64,000 bases of DNA from Teredinibacter purpureus (GCF_014217335.1 NZ_CP060092.1:1877501-1941500), one strand, 5' to 3'; counted from the stretch's first letter, positions 8,599 through 18,796 are shown. Numbers and translations are program-made. Notes: generated by a model from the sequence alone, not told the origin.

Positions 8599-11500
8599 AT
8601 GTTTTCTAAAATTTTAATTGCCAATCGCGGGGCGATCGCCACACGAGTGATTCGCACCTTAAATACCCTGAATATAGCCTCCGTAGCGGTGTTTGCCGAA
8701 AGTGATGCTAATAGTTTGCATGTGCGTCATGCCGACGAGGCGTTTTGTTTAGGCGAAGGGCCTGCAGCGGACACTTATTTAAATGTCGATAAAATAATCG
8801 ATATTGCCAAACAAACCGGCGCCGAAGCCATTCACCCCGGTTACGGCTTCTTAAGCGAAAACGCCGATTTCGTGCGCCGTTGCGAAGCCGAAGGTATTGT
8901 ATTTATGGGCCCCACACCCGCGCAAATGGATGTGTTTGGCTTAAAGCATAAAGCGCGTGAGCTCGCACACAATGCCGGTGTGCCGTTGCTATCGGGCACC
9001 GATTTACTCAGCGATTTAAATGCCGCTATTGAAGCCGCCAACACCATTACCTATCCCGTTATGCTTAAAAGTACTGCCGGTGGCGGTGGTATTGGTATGC
9101 AGTTGTGTCACTCTCAAACGGAATTAGAAGGCGCGTTTGATTCGGTAAAACGTTTAGGTGCGAATAATTTTTCCGACGACAGTGTGTTCATCGAAAAATT
9201 TATTACCCGCGCGCGGCATATTGAAGTACAAGTTTTTGCGGATGGTAAAGGCAACGCCATGGCCATTGGTGAACGCGATTGTTCGAGTCAAAGACGCAAT
9301 CAAAAAGTGGTAGAAGAATGCCCCGCACCGCATTTAACCGATGCCGTACGAAAAACATTACATGACACCGCCGAAGCCCTATTGGCCAGCGTTCAATACC
9401 GAAGTGTGGGCACTGTAGAATTTATTTACGATGCAGACACCGATAAATTTTATTTTTTAGAAGTGAATACGCGTCTACAGGTGGAACACGGCGTTACCGA
9501 AGAAGTGTACGGCGTCGATTTAGTTCAGTGGATGATTCAGCTCGCCGCAGGCGAAGACATTAATCTTGACGAGCAGCGCAAGGCCTTAAACGCCGTTGGC
9601 CATGCCATACAGGTGCGGCTCTATGCGGAAGATCCTTATCTCGATTTTCAGCCCTGTGCAGGATTATTGATTGATGTACATTTCCCCGAAGGGGAAGGGA
9701 TTCGCATCGATCACTGGCTTGAATCCGGTATAGAAGTGCCGCCATTTTTTGATCCCATGCTGGCAAAAGTCATTGTGCATGCGCAAGACCGTGCGGGCGC
9801 GCTCGAAAAATTACAACACACTCTAGATGGCATTCGCTTGTATGGCAGCGAAACTAATCTGGATTATTTACGTGCTTTAACACGTGATTCTGTTTTGATT
9901 GAGGGTTTAGTTACCACGCGTTACTTAAATGATTTTCGCTATTCGCCCACCCGCTTCGATGTGATTCAGGGCGGAACCCAAACCACCATTCAAGATTACC
10001 CTGCGCGCACGGGTCACTGGGATGTGGGCGTGCCACCGTCTGGCGCGTTCGATAATTATTCTTTTCGTTTGGCGAATCGTTTATTAAACAACAACGCGAG
10101 TGCAGCCGGTTTAGAAATTACCATGCAAGGGCCGACCTTGCGTTTTAGTTGTGCCACACAAATTGTTGTGGGTGGTTCTGATATTCAGGTGCAGCTCGAT
10201 GATTGCGATGTGCCCTTGTGGCAAGTAATTAATGTTGCCGCGGGTCAAACCTTGAAATTAGGCCGCATTAAAGCATTGGGTGCGCGCAGTTATATGTGTG
10301 TGCGCGGCGGTATTCAATGCCCGGATTATTTAGGTTCAAAATCAACGTTCACCTTAGGCCAGTTTGGTGGTCACAATGGCCGAGCCTTGCGTGCGGGTGA
10401 TGTGGTGCGTATTAACGGCAATATGCAAGCCGTTGCGCATCAACCCTTAACAACAGATTTAATTCCGGCCATCCAAAACAGTTGGGAATTGCGTGTAATT
10501 TATGGCCCCCATGGCGCGCCCGATTTTTTTACCGATAAGGATATCAACACTTTTTTTGCACACGCATGGGAAGTGCACTACAACTCTAGCCGAACCGGTG
10601 TGCGGTTAATTGGCCCCAAGCCAGAGTGGGCGCGTAAAGATGGCGGCGAAGCAGGTTTGCATCCGTCGAATATTCACGACAACGCCTACGCTTTTGGTAC
10701 GGTCGATTTTACCGGGGATATGCCTGTAATTTTAGGACCAGATGGCCCATCGTTGGGCGGCTTTGTCTGCCCCGCAACCGTGATCCAAGCCGACCTATGG
10801 AAACTAGGACAATTACGCGCCGGCGATACGATTCGTTTTGTACCCGTTAGCCTAGACGATGCGGTCGCCCTAGAAGCCGCGCAAAAAAAATCTCTCGATG
10901 GTTTGCAAGCCCAATCCGTTGTTTGGGAACGCGCCGCAAATACTAGCCCTATACTCGAATCTTTATCGAAAATAACATTTGGTGTCGATGTGGTGTACCG
11001 AGCAGCGGGCGATCACTTTATGCTAGTGGAATACGGCGAGCAGGTGCTCGATATCGAATTGCGTTTTCGCGCCCACGCACTGATGCAATGGTTACAACAC
11101 AATACCTTACTCGGTATGCAAGAACTCACGCCGGGTATTCGCTCGTTACAGGTTCATTACGATAGCCAACAGATTGGTTGCAAGGCTTTAATTGCGCACT
11201 TAAAAAAGGGCGAGCGTGCATTACTGTCAGAATTAAATGAACTGCGGGTACCTTCGCGTATCGTGCATATTCCGTTGTCATGGGATGACGAAGCGTGTCG
11301 TTTTGCCATCGAAAAATACGATCAATCAGTGCGCAAAAACGCCCCGTGGTGCCCGAGTAATCTAGAATTTATTCGTCGAATTAATGGCCTCGACAGTATT
11401 GATGATGTGAAAAAAATCGTCTTCGATGCCTCATATCTGGTGATGGGTTTAGGCGATGTGTATTTAGGTGCGCCTGTGGCGACACCGGTTGACCCGCGCC

Positions 11501-12195
11501 ACCGTTTGGTAACCACCAAATATAATCCCGCCCGAACATGGACGGCGGAAAACTCCGTGGGTATCGGCGGCTCTTATCTATGCGTGTACGGCATGGAAGG
11601 CCCCGGCGGTTACCAATTTGTTGGCCGCACATTACAAATGTGGAATCGTTATCATAAAACGGCTGAATTTGAGCAGCCGTGGCTGTTACGCTTTTTTGAT
11701 CAAATCCGCTTTTACGAAGTGAGTAATGAAGAGCTTACCGATATTCGTAAAAACTTCCCACAAGGTCGTTACCCGTTAAAAATAGAAGAGAGTAGTTTTA
11801 GCCTGTCGGATTACCAGAATTTTTTAACCGCCCAGAAAACCGACATCACCACGTTTACCGCGCAACGACAACAGGCTTTTGATGAAGAGCTGGCGAACTG
11901 GCACGCGACCGGCCAATTTAATTATCAGGCCGAAGTGATAGAAGCCAAAGAAGAAACCGTTGACTGGCCCGAAGAAAGCCTCGTTATGGATAGCCCCGTT
12001 TCAGGCAGTGTATGGCAAGTTGAAGTGAGTGTGGGGGAAACTGTTAAAGCGGGGCAGCCATTAATGATTTTGGAATCTATGAAAATGGAAATACCGGTAC
12101 TGGCCAGCGAAGGCGGTACCGTAACCCATGTGTTATTAGAAAATGGTCATCGCGTAAATGCCGGCCAAGCACTTGTCGTAATAGAGAGTGAATAA
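8599..12195 (+). CDS. biotin-dependent guanidine/urea carboxylase (probably guanidine-specific)
   Basis: A full-length 1198-residue carboxylase. Order: biotin carboxylase (residues ~1-450; ATP-grasp loop STAGGGGIGM, site EVNTRLQVEHGVTE), carboxyltransferase region (KipA-like, then KipI-like, about 455-1060; HDNAYAFGTVDFTGDMPVI and YGMEGPGGYQFVGRT), and a C-terminal biotinyl domain with ESMKMEIP, whose Lys carries biotin. It uses ATP and bicarbonate to carboxylate guanidine to carboxyguanidine. The residue in VDFTGD is Asp703; by distance from the C-terminus it falls where yeast-type urea carboxylase has the substrate-contacting Asn1330 (K. lactis numbering), and Asp at this site is reported for guanidine carboxylases. 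That alignment was made by eye. Two guanidine riboswitches and the DUF1989 pair support guanidine as substrate. The ATG has only a weak ribosome site, fitting riboswitch control. Confidence 0.92.
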   Translation: MFSKILIANRGAIATRVIRTLNTLNIASVAVFAESDANSLHVRHADEAFCLGEGPAADTYLNVDKIIDIAKQTGAEAIHPGYGFLSENADFVRRCEAEGIVFMGPTPAQMDVFGLKHKARELAHNAGVPLLSGTDLLSDLNAAIEAANTITYPVMLKSTAGGGGIGMQLCHSQTELEGAFDSVKRLGANNFSDDSVFIEKFITRARHIEVQVFADGKGNAMAIGERDCSSQRRNQKVVEECPAPHLTDAVRKTLHDTAEALLASVQYRSVGTVEFIYDADTDKFYFLEVNTRLQVEHGVTEEVYGVDLVQWMIQLAAGEDINLDEQRKALNAVGHAIQVRLYAEDPYLDFQPCAGLLIDVHFPEGEGIRIDHWLESGIEVPPFFDPMLAKVIVHAQDRAGALEKLQHTLDGIRLYGSETNLDYLRALTRDSVLIEGLVTTRYLNDFRYSPTRFDVIQGGTQTTIQDYPARTGHWDVGVPPSGAFDNYSFRLANRLLNNNASAAGLEITMQGPTLRFSCATQIVVGGSDIQVQLDDCDVPLWQVINVAAGQTLKLGRIKALGARSYMCVRGGIQCPDYLGSKSTFTLGQFGGHNGRALRAGDVVRINGNMQAVAHQPLTTDLIPAIQNSWELRVIYGPHGAPDFFTDKDINTFFAHAWEVHYNSSRTGVRLIGPKPEWARKDGGEAGLHPSNIHDNAYAFGTVDFTGDMPVILGPDGPSLGGFVCPATVIQADLWKLGQLRAGDTIRFVPVSLDDAVALEAAQKKSLDGLQAQSVVWERAANTSPILESLSKITFGVDVVYRAAGDHFMLVEYGEQVLDIELRFRAHALMQWLQHNTLLGMQELTPGIRSLQVHYDSQQIGCKALIAHLKKGERALLSELNELRVPSRIVHIPLSWDDEACRFAIEKYDQSVRKNAPWCPSNLEFIRRINGLDSIDDVKKIVFDASYLVMGLGDVYLGAPVATPVDPRHRLVTTKYNPARTWTAENSVGIGGSYLCVYGMEGPGGYQFVGRTLQMWNRYHKTAEFEQPWLLRFFDQIRFYEVSNEELTDIRKNFPQGRYPLKIEESSFSLSDYQNFLTAQKTDITTFTAQRQQAFDEELANWHATGQFNYQAEVIEAKEETVDWPEESLVMDSPVSGSVWQVEVSVGETVKAGQPLMILESMKMEIPVLASEGGTVTHVLLENGHRVNAGQALVVIESE

Positions 12196-12198
12196 AAT

Positions 12199-14016
12199 AT
12201 GACGATAGAATTTTTGCACGATATGAGTATTGTCGCCCTGCGTGAAGCCTATGGGCGCGGCAGCTTAACGCCCGCTACCTTAATGGCGGATATTCGCCAG
12301 CAAGCGGCGCAGTTTTCCGAGCACAATATTTGGATCCATTTGTTAAACGAACAAGAACAAGCGCCATTTTTAGACAACTTGCGCGACAAAACACTTGAAA
12401 CGCATCCCTTGTGGGGTATTCCGTTTGCGATAAAAGATAATATTGATTTAGCCGGTATACCCACAACGGCCGCTTGCGAAGCGTTTGCTTATACGCCCAC
12501 AGAATCGGCAAAAGTGGTACAGCGATTGATCGCGGCGGGCGCTATTCCCGTGGGAAAAGCTAATCTCGACCAATTTGCGACCGGCCTAAACGGTACCCGC
12601 TCACCTTGGGGTGCCTGTAAAAATAGTTTTAATGCGGACTACATTAGTGGCGGTTCCAGTTCGGGCTCTGCCGTATCGGTCGCCTTGGGTTTGGCCAGTT
12701 TTAGTTTGGGCACCGATACCGCCGGCTCTGGCCGAGTACCGGCGTGTTTTAATAATTTAATCGGTTTAAAACCGTCGATTGGTTTGTTATCGGCAACGGG
12801 TTTAGTGCCCGCGTGTCGTAGCCTCGATTGTATGACCATTTTCGCTTACCACACCGACGATGCGAATAGTGTGCTCGCCGTGGCCGAAGGTTACGACATT
12901 AACGATGCCTACAGCCGCCGCAATCCGTTCCCCAATACAAGCCGGCACTATGGCGAAAGAAGTGGTGCTTTAAAAGTCGGCGTTATTCCGCAATCACAAC
13001 TGCAATTTTTTGGTGACGACGCCTACGCAAAAGCGTATCAAAAAACCTTGGATAAGCTCGCCGCGCAAGGATTTGAATGGGTTGAAATTAATTACGCACC
13101 TTTTAGTGAAGCCGCTAAATTATTATACGAAGGCCCGTGGGTGGCCGAACGTTACCTTGCCACGCAACCGCTTATTGACGATAACCCCGACGCCCTTTTT
13201 CCCGTAGTACGCGACATTATTGCACCGGGTGGCGAACCAAAAGCTGCGGCGTTATTTACGGCAGAGTATCGCCTGCATGCGCTGAAACAACAGTGCGATA
13301 ACATTATGGCCGAGCTGGACTGCTTGCTGACACCAACAGCCGGTAAATGTTTTACGATTGATGAGATGTTAGCCGAACCCATTGTGCACAATAGTCAATT
13401 AGGTTATTACACCAACTTTATGAATCTGTTGGATCTAGCTTCGATTGCAGTGCCCACCCAAATGGCCGCGAATAATTTGCCATTTGGCGTTACCTTGGTC
13501 GGCCCAACCTTTAGCGACCGCGCATTATTGTCGATTGCAAAACGTATTCAACACCATTGTTCGCTGCCCTTGGGTGCTTCCAACCTGACCCCGCCAATCA
13601 CTATAGCACCGGCCGTAAATTCCACCGCAACCATTGATGTATTAGTGTGCGGCGCGCATTTGCACGGCCAACCGCTAAATTGGCAATTGACGGAACGCAG
13701 TGCACGTTTTAAAAACAAAACTCACACGGCGCCGGTTTATCGCATGCATGCCTTAGCCGGTGGCCCGCCGTTTCGACCGGGTTTGATTTTGGATGAAAAA
13801 AACGGTGCGGCTATTGAAGTGGAAGTGTGGTCGATGCCTGCGGAAAATTTCGGCAGTTTTGTCAACGGTATTCCCGCGCCCTTAGGTATTGGCAAAGTAC
13901 GGTTGGCCGATAATTCCGTGGTCAGCGGGTTTATTTGCGAGCCTTATGGGGTAGAGAGCGCGAAAGATATAACACAATATGGCGGTTGGCGTGATTTTCT
14001 AGCGACAATAACCTAG
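12199..14016 (+). CDS. atzF: allophanate hydrolase (AtzF/DUR1-like amidase)
   Basis: A 605-residue amidase-signature enzyme starting 3 bp after the carboxylase. The Ser-cisSer-Lys triad is visible: Lys in GIPFAIKDNIDLAG, the cis-Ser in the ISGGSSSGSAVS loop and the nucleophile Ser in GTDTAGSGRVPA. Residues ~1-450 are the amidase domain. The last ~130 residues (from DVLVCGAHLHGQPLN to KDITQYGGWRDFL) are the C-terminal domain typical of full-length allophanate hydrolases, which in characterised homologues completes the second hydrolysis. The enzyme converts allophanate to ammonia and CO2, the last step of the pathway. It is the last gene of the operon. Confidence 0.95.
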   Translation: MTIEFLHDMSIVALREAYGRGSLTPATLMADIRQQAAQFSEHNIWIHLLNEQEQAPFLDNLRDKTLETHPLWGIPFAIKDNIDLAGIPTTAACEAFAYTPTESAKVVQRLIAAGAIPVGKANLDQFATGLNGTRSPWGACKNSFNADYISGGSSSGSAVSVALGLASFSLGTDTAGSGRVPACFNNLIGLKPSIGLLSATGLVPACRSLDCMTIFAYHTDDANSVLAVAEGYDINDAYSRRNPFPNTSRHYGERSGALKVGVIPQSQLQFFGDDAYAKAYQKTLDKLAAQGFEWVEINYAPFSEAAKLLYEGPWVAERYLATQPLIDDNPDALFPVVRDIIAPGGEPKAAALFTAEYRLHALKQQCDNIMAELDCLLTPTAGKCFTIDEMLAEPIVHNSQLGYYTNFMNLLDLASIAVPTQMAANNLPFGVTLVGPTFSDRALLSIAKRIQHHCSLPLGASNLTPPITIAPAVNSTATIDVLVCGAHLHGQPLNWQLTERSARFKNKTHTAPVYRMHALAGGPPFRPGLILDEKNGAAIEVEVWSMPAENFGSFVNGIPAPLGIGKVRLADNSVVSGFICEPYGVESAKDITQYGGWRDFLATIT

Positions 14017-14073
14017 AGGTTTTCTCTGGGGATGTTACGTGCCGTGCCGTGCGGGGTTCGGCACTCGCCTCTA
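14015..14073. terminator. possible bidirectional terminator between convergent genes
   Basis: Nested inverted repeats lie between the convergent allophanate hydrolase and EAL genes: outer arms AGAGG/CCTCT and inner arms GTGCCG (14044-14049) and CGGCAC (14059-14064). There is no strong T-run, so termination is an inference from position. Confidence 0.35.
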
Positions 14074-17031
14074 TTGTTGTTGGCGTAATGTGTGTGGCTT
14101 TTCAATCCATGCAAATAGAGCATCTTCTAGTAGTGGTTTACTGATATACCAGCCTTGAAGAATGTCGCAATGATATTTTTTAAGTAATGCGTATTGAATT
14201 TCCGTTTCTACTCCTTCAGCGACAACTTTAATGTTGAGGCTGTGTGCCATAGCGATAGTGGCAGCGACAAGTTGTTGGTCGGACTGATTTGATTCGAGCT
14301 CGGTGATAAATTCTCGATCGATCTTTAGAATATCGAAGGTAAATTTACGCAAGTAGCTGAGAGAAGAATAGCCAGTGCCGTAGTCATCCATTGCCAAGCT
14401 TATTCCCATGCCTTTAAGGGCCTTAAGTGACATTTCGATATTACTACTTCCGCTCATTAATACCCCTTCTGTAATTTCTATTTCCAGAAAGCGAGGCTCC
14501 ATACCTGCAGCGTCTAGCGCCTGTTGTATTTTATCGAGCAGGTGAGGGGATTGAAATTGGCGTGGCGAGAAGTTAACGGCCATGGAAATTATTACATTAT
14601 GACGGTTATGCATAATCGCTAAGGTTTGTAGGGCAGACTGAAGAACAAATTGCCCTAGAGGTTCGATCATACCGTTGCTTTCGGCAATAGGAATAAACTC
14701 ATCGGGGTAAATATCGCCTAAATCCTTGTTATGCCAGCGAAGCAATGCCTCACAGCCCATAGGTAAATTGCTGGCACTATAAAATTTTGGTTGGTAGACA
14801 ACAAAAAATTCATTTTTCTGGAGGGCTGTGCGCATTTGCTCTTCTATTTTTAGCCTTCGTGACACAGTTTTATGTAAGCAGTGGGTAAAATATTCGAATG
14901 ATCCGTTTCCCTGCGCTTTAGAATGGTGCGTCGCAGAATCGGCGTTTTTGAGCAGTTCTTCGGCCGAGCTACCATCATTCGGATATATCGCTATGCCTAT
15001 GCTGGCGGTAAATGTAATAGCGTTATCGTCAATCGCAAACGGTTTCTCCAGAATTTTAAGCAAATTTTTAGCTGTTTTTGCGGCACTTGAAGTGTCGTCC
15101 AACCTATTTAGAATAATCAAAAATTGGTCGCCTCCTAACCTGCCCAATATATGATGCGCAGGCAATACCGATTTAAAGCTGGAGGCGACTTCGATAAGTA
15201 TTTTATCGCCGGATGCATGTCCGTAGGAGTCGTTTATTTTCTTAAAATCATCGAGATCTACTGAGAGCATCGCCAGTTTATGGGTATTACGATTCGCCTC
15301 GGTGATGAGTAATGATAGCCGGTCTTGAATTAAAAAACGATTGGGTAGGCCTGTGAGTTGGTCGTAATAGGCGTAACGCATAAGTTCAGAGGTTCGCTCA
15401 CGAACTTTTTTATTCAGTAAGAGGTTCCATAATAGTATTGCGGTGATAACAATCGAAAAACCGAGCCCGGTTTTCCATACCAGAGAGTAGTCACGAGTTG
15501 GTTCGACCTTTATGTAAAGCCATTTTTCAGAAATATTTTTCTTTTTCTGTGGGCTTATACTATCCAATCCTTTTTGTAAAATGGTAACTAGCTCGGGCCA
15601 ATCTTTTCTTATAGCAAAATGTAGGTTTTGAGCTTCATTGGATACGGGTGCCGATACTTTCAGGTTTGTGAGATTAAGCTTTCTTATCCAGTAAGTCGAT
15701 GAGGCGACGTTACCAATCATCGCATCTATTTTTCCACCAGAGAGTGCCAATAGAGCGGCTTGCAGTGTAGTGAAGGTGCGTGGGGTGATGGTGGAATTTT
15801 CGAGCAGGTAACCGTGGTGGGATGTTTTTATCTGTACGCCAACACTAAGATCGCTAAGGTCACTAAGGCTGGTAATAAATGGTGCATTCCACCGCGTAAT
15901 GATCACTCTGTGAAAGTTCAGGTAAGGTTCGGTAAAATTTAAATAGGCGAGCCGTTGCTGATTTTTTCCGATGGAAGGTAATACATCAATCTCACCGATT
16001 TCGACTTTTGACATAACCTCATCCCAGCTTAAATCTGGAACTACCTGCATATTTAGATCGAGACGTTGGTTTAATATCTGAATATAATCGGACGCTATAC
16101 CGCTGTAACGTTTATTCGATAAAAATTCGAATGGGGCAAATTCCGGATCAATACCAAGCCGTATGTCTCTGTGTTCGGCAATCCATTGTTGTTCTTGTTC
16201 ACTTAGGTCAATTTCAACGATTAAATCATCGTAATCGGCTGGCAACCATTTGGCGCGTAGTTGTTGCATGGTCGCTTCGGGAATACTGGTCAAGGCTCTA
16301 TCTAGAATGCTTTGAAGTTGCGGCCAATCGGAACGAACGGCAATGCGTTCGAATGCGTTTTTTTTGTCGTATACGGCGGCATACTTCAAATTAGTTAGTA
16401 GATATTGGCTACGAATATAGTGGGCGGCACCAAGAAAAGTAATGGCTGCATCGGCTTTGTCTGTAGACACCGCTCTAAGGCCCTCAAGAATGGTATCCAC
16501 GTAATAGGGTTTTATGCTGGGGTATTCTTTGAGAATACCCTTTATATAGTGATAACCTTTAACCAAGGCGACGGTTTTGTTGTTTAGATCGTCTCGCTGT
16601 GTAATGGCTTGATTTTCGGCCTCGGTGATAATTACGAGCGATTTCATAATGTAGGGCGAGGTAAAGTGAAAACTACTCTCGCGTTCCGGTTTTTTTACCA
16701 TAGTTGCAACGACATCAATCTCTCGGTTCTGTGCCGCCTGGTATAGGGTATTCCATGTATTATCCCGTGATTGCACAAAGCCAATGCCCAGTTTTCTTTC
16801 TAGTATTTTGAATACATCAACGGAAATACCCTCAACCTCACCGTTGTTATTCACAAAGCTGTAAGGGGGGAAGTGGCCGTCAAAGGCGACAGTGATGTTG
16901 GGGTGTTTATCTAGCCACATTCGCTCTGCGTGGCTCAGTTCAAAGCTGGTGGCGTTTGGAATATAGGCAAGGCTTTCTGCTGCGTATACGCAGCAGAGTA
17001 ATAATATACATTGGGCAGCAGTTTTGAGCAT
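14071..17031 (-). CDS. periplasmic-sensing GGDEF-EAL protein with two SBP_bac_3 domains
   Basis: A 986-residue membrane signalling protein. A signal peptide (MLKTAAQCILLLCCVYAAE) precedes two tandem family-3 solute-binding domains (about 35-255 and 275-500), then one transmembrane helix (WKTGLGFSIVITAILLWNLL, about 505-530), a GGDEF domain (about 545-700) and an EAL domain (about 720-970). The diguanylate cyclase motif reads GGDQF instead of GGDEF, so cyclase activity may be weakened or the domain may only regulate. The EAL domain keeps CEALLRW, EITEGVLM and DDYGTGYSSLSYL, so c-di-GMP phosphodiesterase activity is likely. It probably senses amino-acid-like ligands in the periplasm and lowers c-di-GMP. 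It stands alone and converges on the guanidine operon; functional linkage is not shown. Confidence 0.9.
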   Translation of the reverse strand: MLKTAAQCILLLCCVYAAESLAYIPNATSFELSHAERMWLDKHPNITVAFDGHFPPYSFVNNNGEVEGISVDVFKILERKLGIGFVQSRDNTWNTLYQAAQNREIDVVATMVKKPERESSFHFTSPYIMKSLVIITEAENQAITQRDDLNNKTVALVKGYHYIKGILKEYPSIKPYYVDTILEGLRAVSTDKADAAITFLGAAHYIRSQYLLTNLKYAAVYDKKNAFERIAVRSDWPQLQSILDRALTSIPEATMQQLRAKWLPADYDDLIVEIDLSEQEQQWIAEHRDIRLGIDPEFAPFEFLSNKRYSGIASDYIQILNQRLDLNMQVVPDLSWDEVMSKVEIGEIDVLPSIGKNQQRLAYLNFTEPYLNFHRVIITRWNAPFITSLSDLSDLSVGVQIKTSHHGYLLENSTITPRTFTTLQAALLALSGGKIDAMIGNVASSTYWIRKLNLTNLKVSAPVSNEAQNLHFAIRKDWPELVTILQKGLDSISPQKKKNISEKWLYIKVEPTRDYSLVWKTGLGFSIVITAILLWNLLLNKKVRERTSELMRYAYYDQLTGLPNRFLIQDRLSLLITEANRNTHKLAMLSVDLDDFKKINDSYGHASGDKILIEVASSFKSVLPAHHILGRLGGDQFLIILNRLDDTSSAAKTAKNLLKILEKPFAIDDNAITFTASIGIAIYPNDGSSAEELLKNADSATHHSKAQGNGSFEYFTHCLHKTVSRRLKIEEQMRTALQKNEFFVVYQPKFYSASNLPMGCEALLRWHNKDLGDIYPDEFIPIAESNGMIEPLGQFVLQSALQTLAIMHNRHNVIISMAVNFSPRQFQSPHLLDKIQQALDAAGMEPRFLEIEITEGVLMSGSSNIEMSLKALKGMGISLAMDDYGTGYSSLSYLRKFTFDILKIDREFITELESNQSDQQLVAATIAMAHSLNIKVVAEGVETEIQYALLKKYHCDILQGWYISKPLLEDALFAWIEKPHTLRQQQ

Positions 17032-17551
17032 AAACTATGGATTACCCTGCAGGTGGTGAAGGAGTCCGACAACCCTAGAGAAGGCAGAACTAGCCCAATA
17101 TCCCTTAATTATAAATATAGTCGTCAGGTTCCAAAAAAGAAAACTCTAAATAATGTGAGCAAACACGGGTTGCGGGTCTAAGCCGTAGAAAAAGGTGCTT
17201 TTTAGTGGCTTTTCTGGATAAGTGTAATCACCACTCTCCTTTGTTGAAACGAAACCTATGCGTTGATATTTCTGCGATGGCATAAGAGGGCAGGGCCTTC
17301 ATTTCGATGTGGTTTTAATACTCGTGAGTCAATGTCCGTTTTTGCCCTAACGGCGCGCGTTAACCCGTAATAAAGTTAATATATTCGCTTAATATTCCAC
17401 GAAAATCATAACTAAAGTATTGGTCTTAAGGCTCTGTATAACGCTTGGTCTAACCGGCCCAATAGCACACCTTAAATACAAACTTATGCTAGTATGCGCG
17501 CCCTTTTAGGCCGCCCTACGCTTTTATACGCGTGTTTAAGGCGCGCGCAAA
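17032..17551. other. divergent intergenic region, promoter-bearing
   Basis: This 520-bp gap lies between divergent genes and must carry both promoters. An extended -10-like element TATGCTAGTAT lies near 17486-17496, about 55 bp before the SDR start. I see no coding sequence or RNA gene in it. Confidence 0.3.
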
Positions 17552-18796
17552 ATGTATAACGGCGAGTCAGCACAGGAAGTTCACGTGGACGGTAGTTTGG
17601 AAATACAGGACAACAGCACAGCAACGCGATATTATTTTATTACCGGCGCGACCGGTTTAATGGCCTCGGAATTTCTAGCGCAGGTATTAACCTGTGATCC
17701 CACCGCGCAGTGTTACGTATTGATTCGAGCCGAATGTGACAATAGGCTTGAAACCCGTTTAAATAAGTTATTAACCTACCTTTTTCCTGATTCACAAGAG
17801 CGGGAGCACTATCGTTGCCGCGTGCAGGCCGTACGTGGCGACGTAACGGTAGAAGGCTTGGGGTTGTCGGAAAATGACTACCGCCTAATCTCATCACGGT
17901 GTACCCACATATTACATGCTGCAGCGCTTACCGATTGGGGGGCATCCCACGAAGATGCCTGGCGCAGCAACGTAGACGGGGTTAACAATATCTTGGCCTT
18001 TGCTGAACACTGTATGGGCCAGCTCGAAAAGCTAGTTCATATTTCTTCGGCGTATGTCTCTGGCTTTCAAAAAGGCCTTATACAGCCGGACGTTCTCTCA
18101 TGCGATACACCGGCTTGCGATAATTATCAGTTGAGTAAACGCGAAGGCGAACGCTTAATGCGAGCGTCTTGGAACCGATTGCCTATTACCATTGTGCGGC
18201 CAACGGCAGTGGTAGGGAATGCACAGAACGGACGAACCTTATCCTACACCACGTTTTATTTTCCGTTACAGCTACTCTACAACGGCCTTACATTGATTCT
18301 GCCTGTAGCCAAAAATGGACACTTGGAAGCCGTACCCTCCGACTGGGCGGCACGCGTCATGTTCGCGTGTATGCACAAACCGAATACGGGCAAACAGTGT
18401 TACCACCTTTCCGTTGGGGAAGGTGTTCGCACGAACGGCGAAATTAGAACAATCGTGTATAACGGCTTTAACCGTATAAACGAATACCCAAAACCAACGC
18501 GCTATGTACCCTATTGGTTTTACGCCATTTTTCTATCACCTCTACTACGCCTATTATTGCCGAAGGGAAAGAGCCTAGACGAAAAAATAAAACTTTACCG
18601 GCACTACATGACAGTAAAACGAACATTCGACAATAAGAAAACCTTGGCGTTACTGAATTCTAACGATAGGCAGCCACCGTGCTTTTCCGAGTACTTGCCT
18701 ACATTGCTAGAGTACGCTATTGACAATAGATGGCGATCGCGGCGCGAAAAGCGTAGCGGCCAACGGGAAGTTCAGTTTAATAAAGTGAAAAGCTAG
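17552..18796 (+). CDS. SDR family NAD(P)-dependent reductase, thioester-reductase-like
   Basis: A 414-residue extended short-chain dehydrogenase of the Male-sterility/thioester-reductase (NAD_binding_4) type. The Rossmann motif is YFITGATGLMASEF near residues 27-40, with Ala where the third Gly of GxxGxxG is usual. The Ser is in VHISSAYVSG and the catalytic pair is YQLSKREGERL (YxxxK). The internal segment THILHAAALTDWG is the usual NAG/AAL-type element. Family members reduce acyl thioesters to aldehydes or alcohols, or act on sugar or lipid substrates. It lacks the carrier and adenylation domains of NRPS-like reductases, and no such gene is adjacent. No operon partner is seen, so the substrate is unknown. 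The ATG at 17552 leaves a ~30-residue leader before the Rossmann fold. Confidence 0.75.
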   Translation: MYNGESAQEVHVDGSLEIQDNSTATRYYFITGATGLMASEFLAQVLTCDPTAQCYVLIRAECDNRLETRLNKLLTYLFPDSQEREHYRCRVQAVRGDVTVEGLGLSENDYRLISSRCTHILHAAALTDWGASHEDAWRSNVDGVNNILAFAEHCMGQLEKLVHISSAYVSGFQKGLIQPDVLSCDTPACDNYQLSKREGERLMRASWNRLPITIVRPTAVVGNAQNGRTLSYTTFYFPLQLLYNGLTLILPVAKNGHLEAVPSDWAARVMFACMHKPNTGKQCYHLSVGEGVRTNGEIRTIVYNGFNRINEYPKPTRYVPYWFYAIFLSPLLRLLLPKGKSLDEKIKLYRHYMTVKRTFDNKKTLALLNSNDRQPPCFSEYLPTLLEYAIDNRWRSRREKRSGQREVQFNKVKS

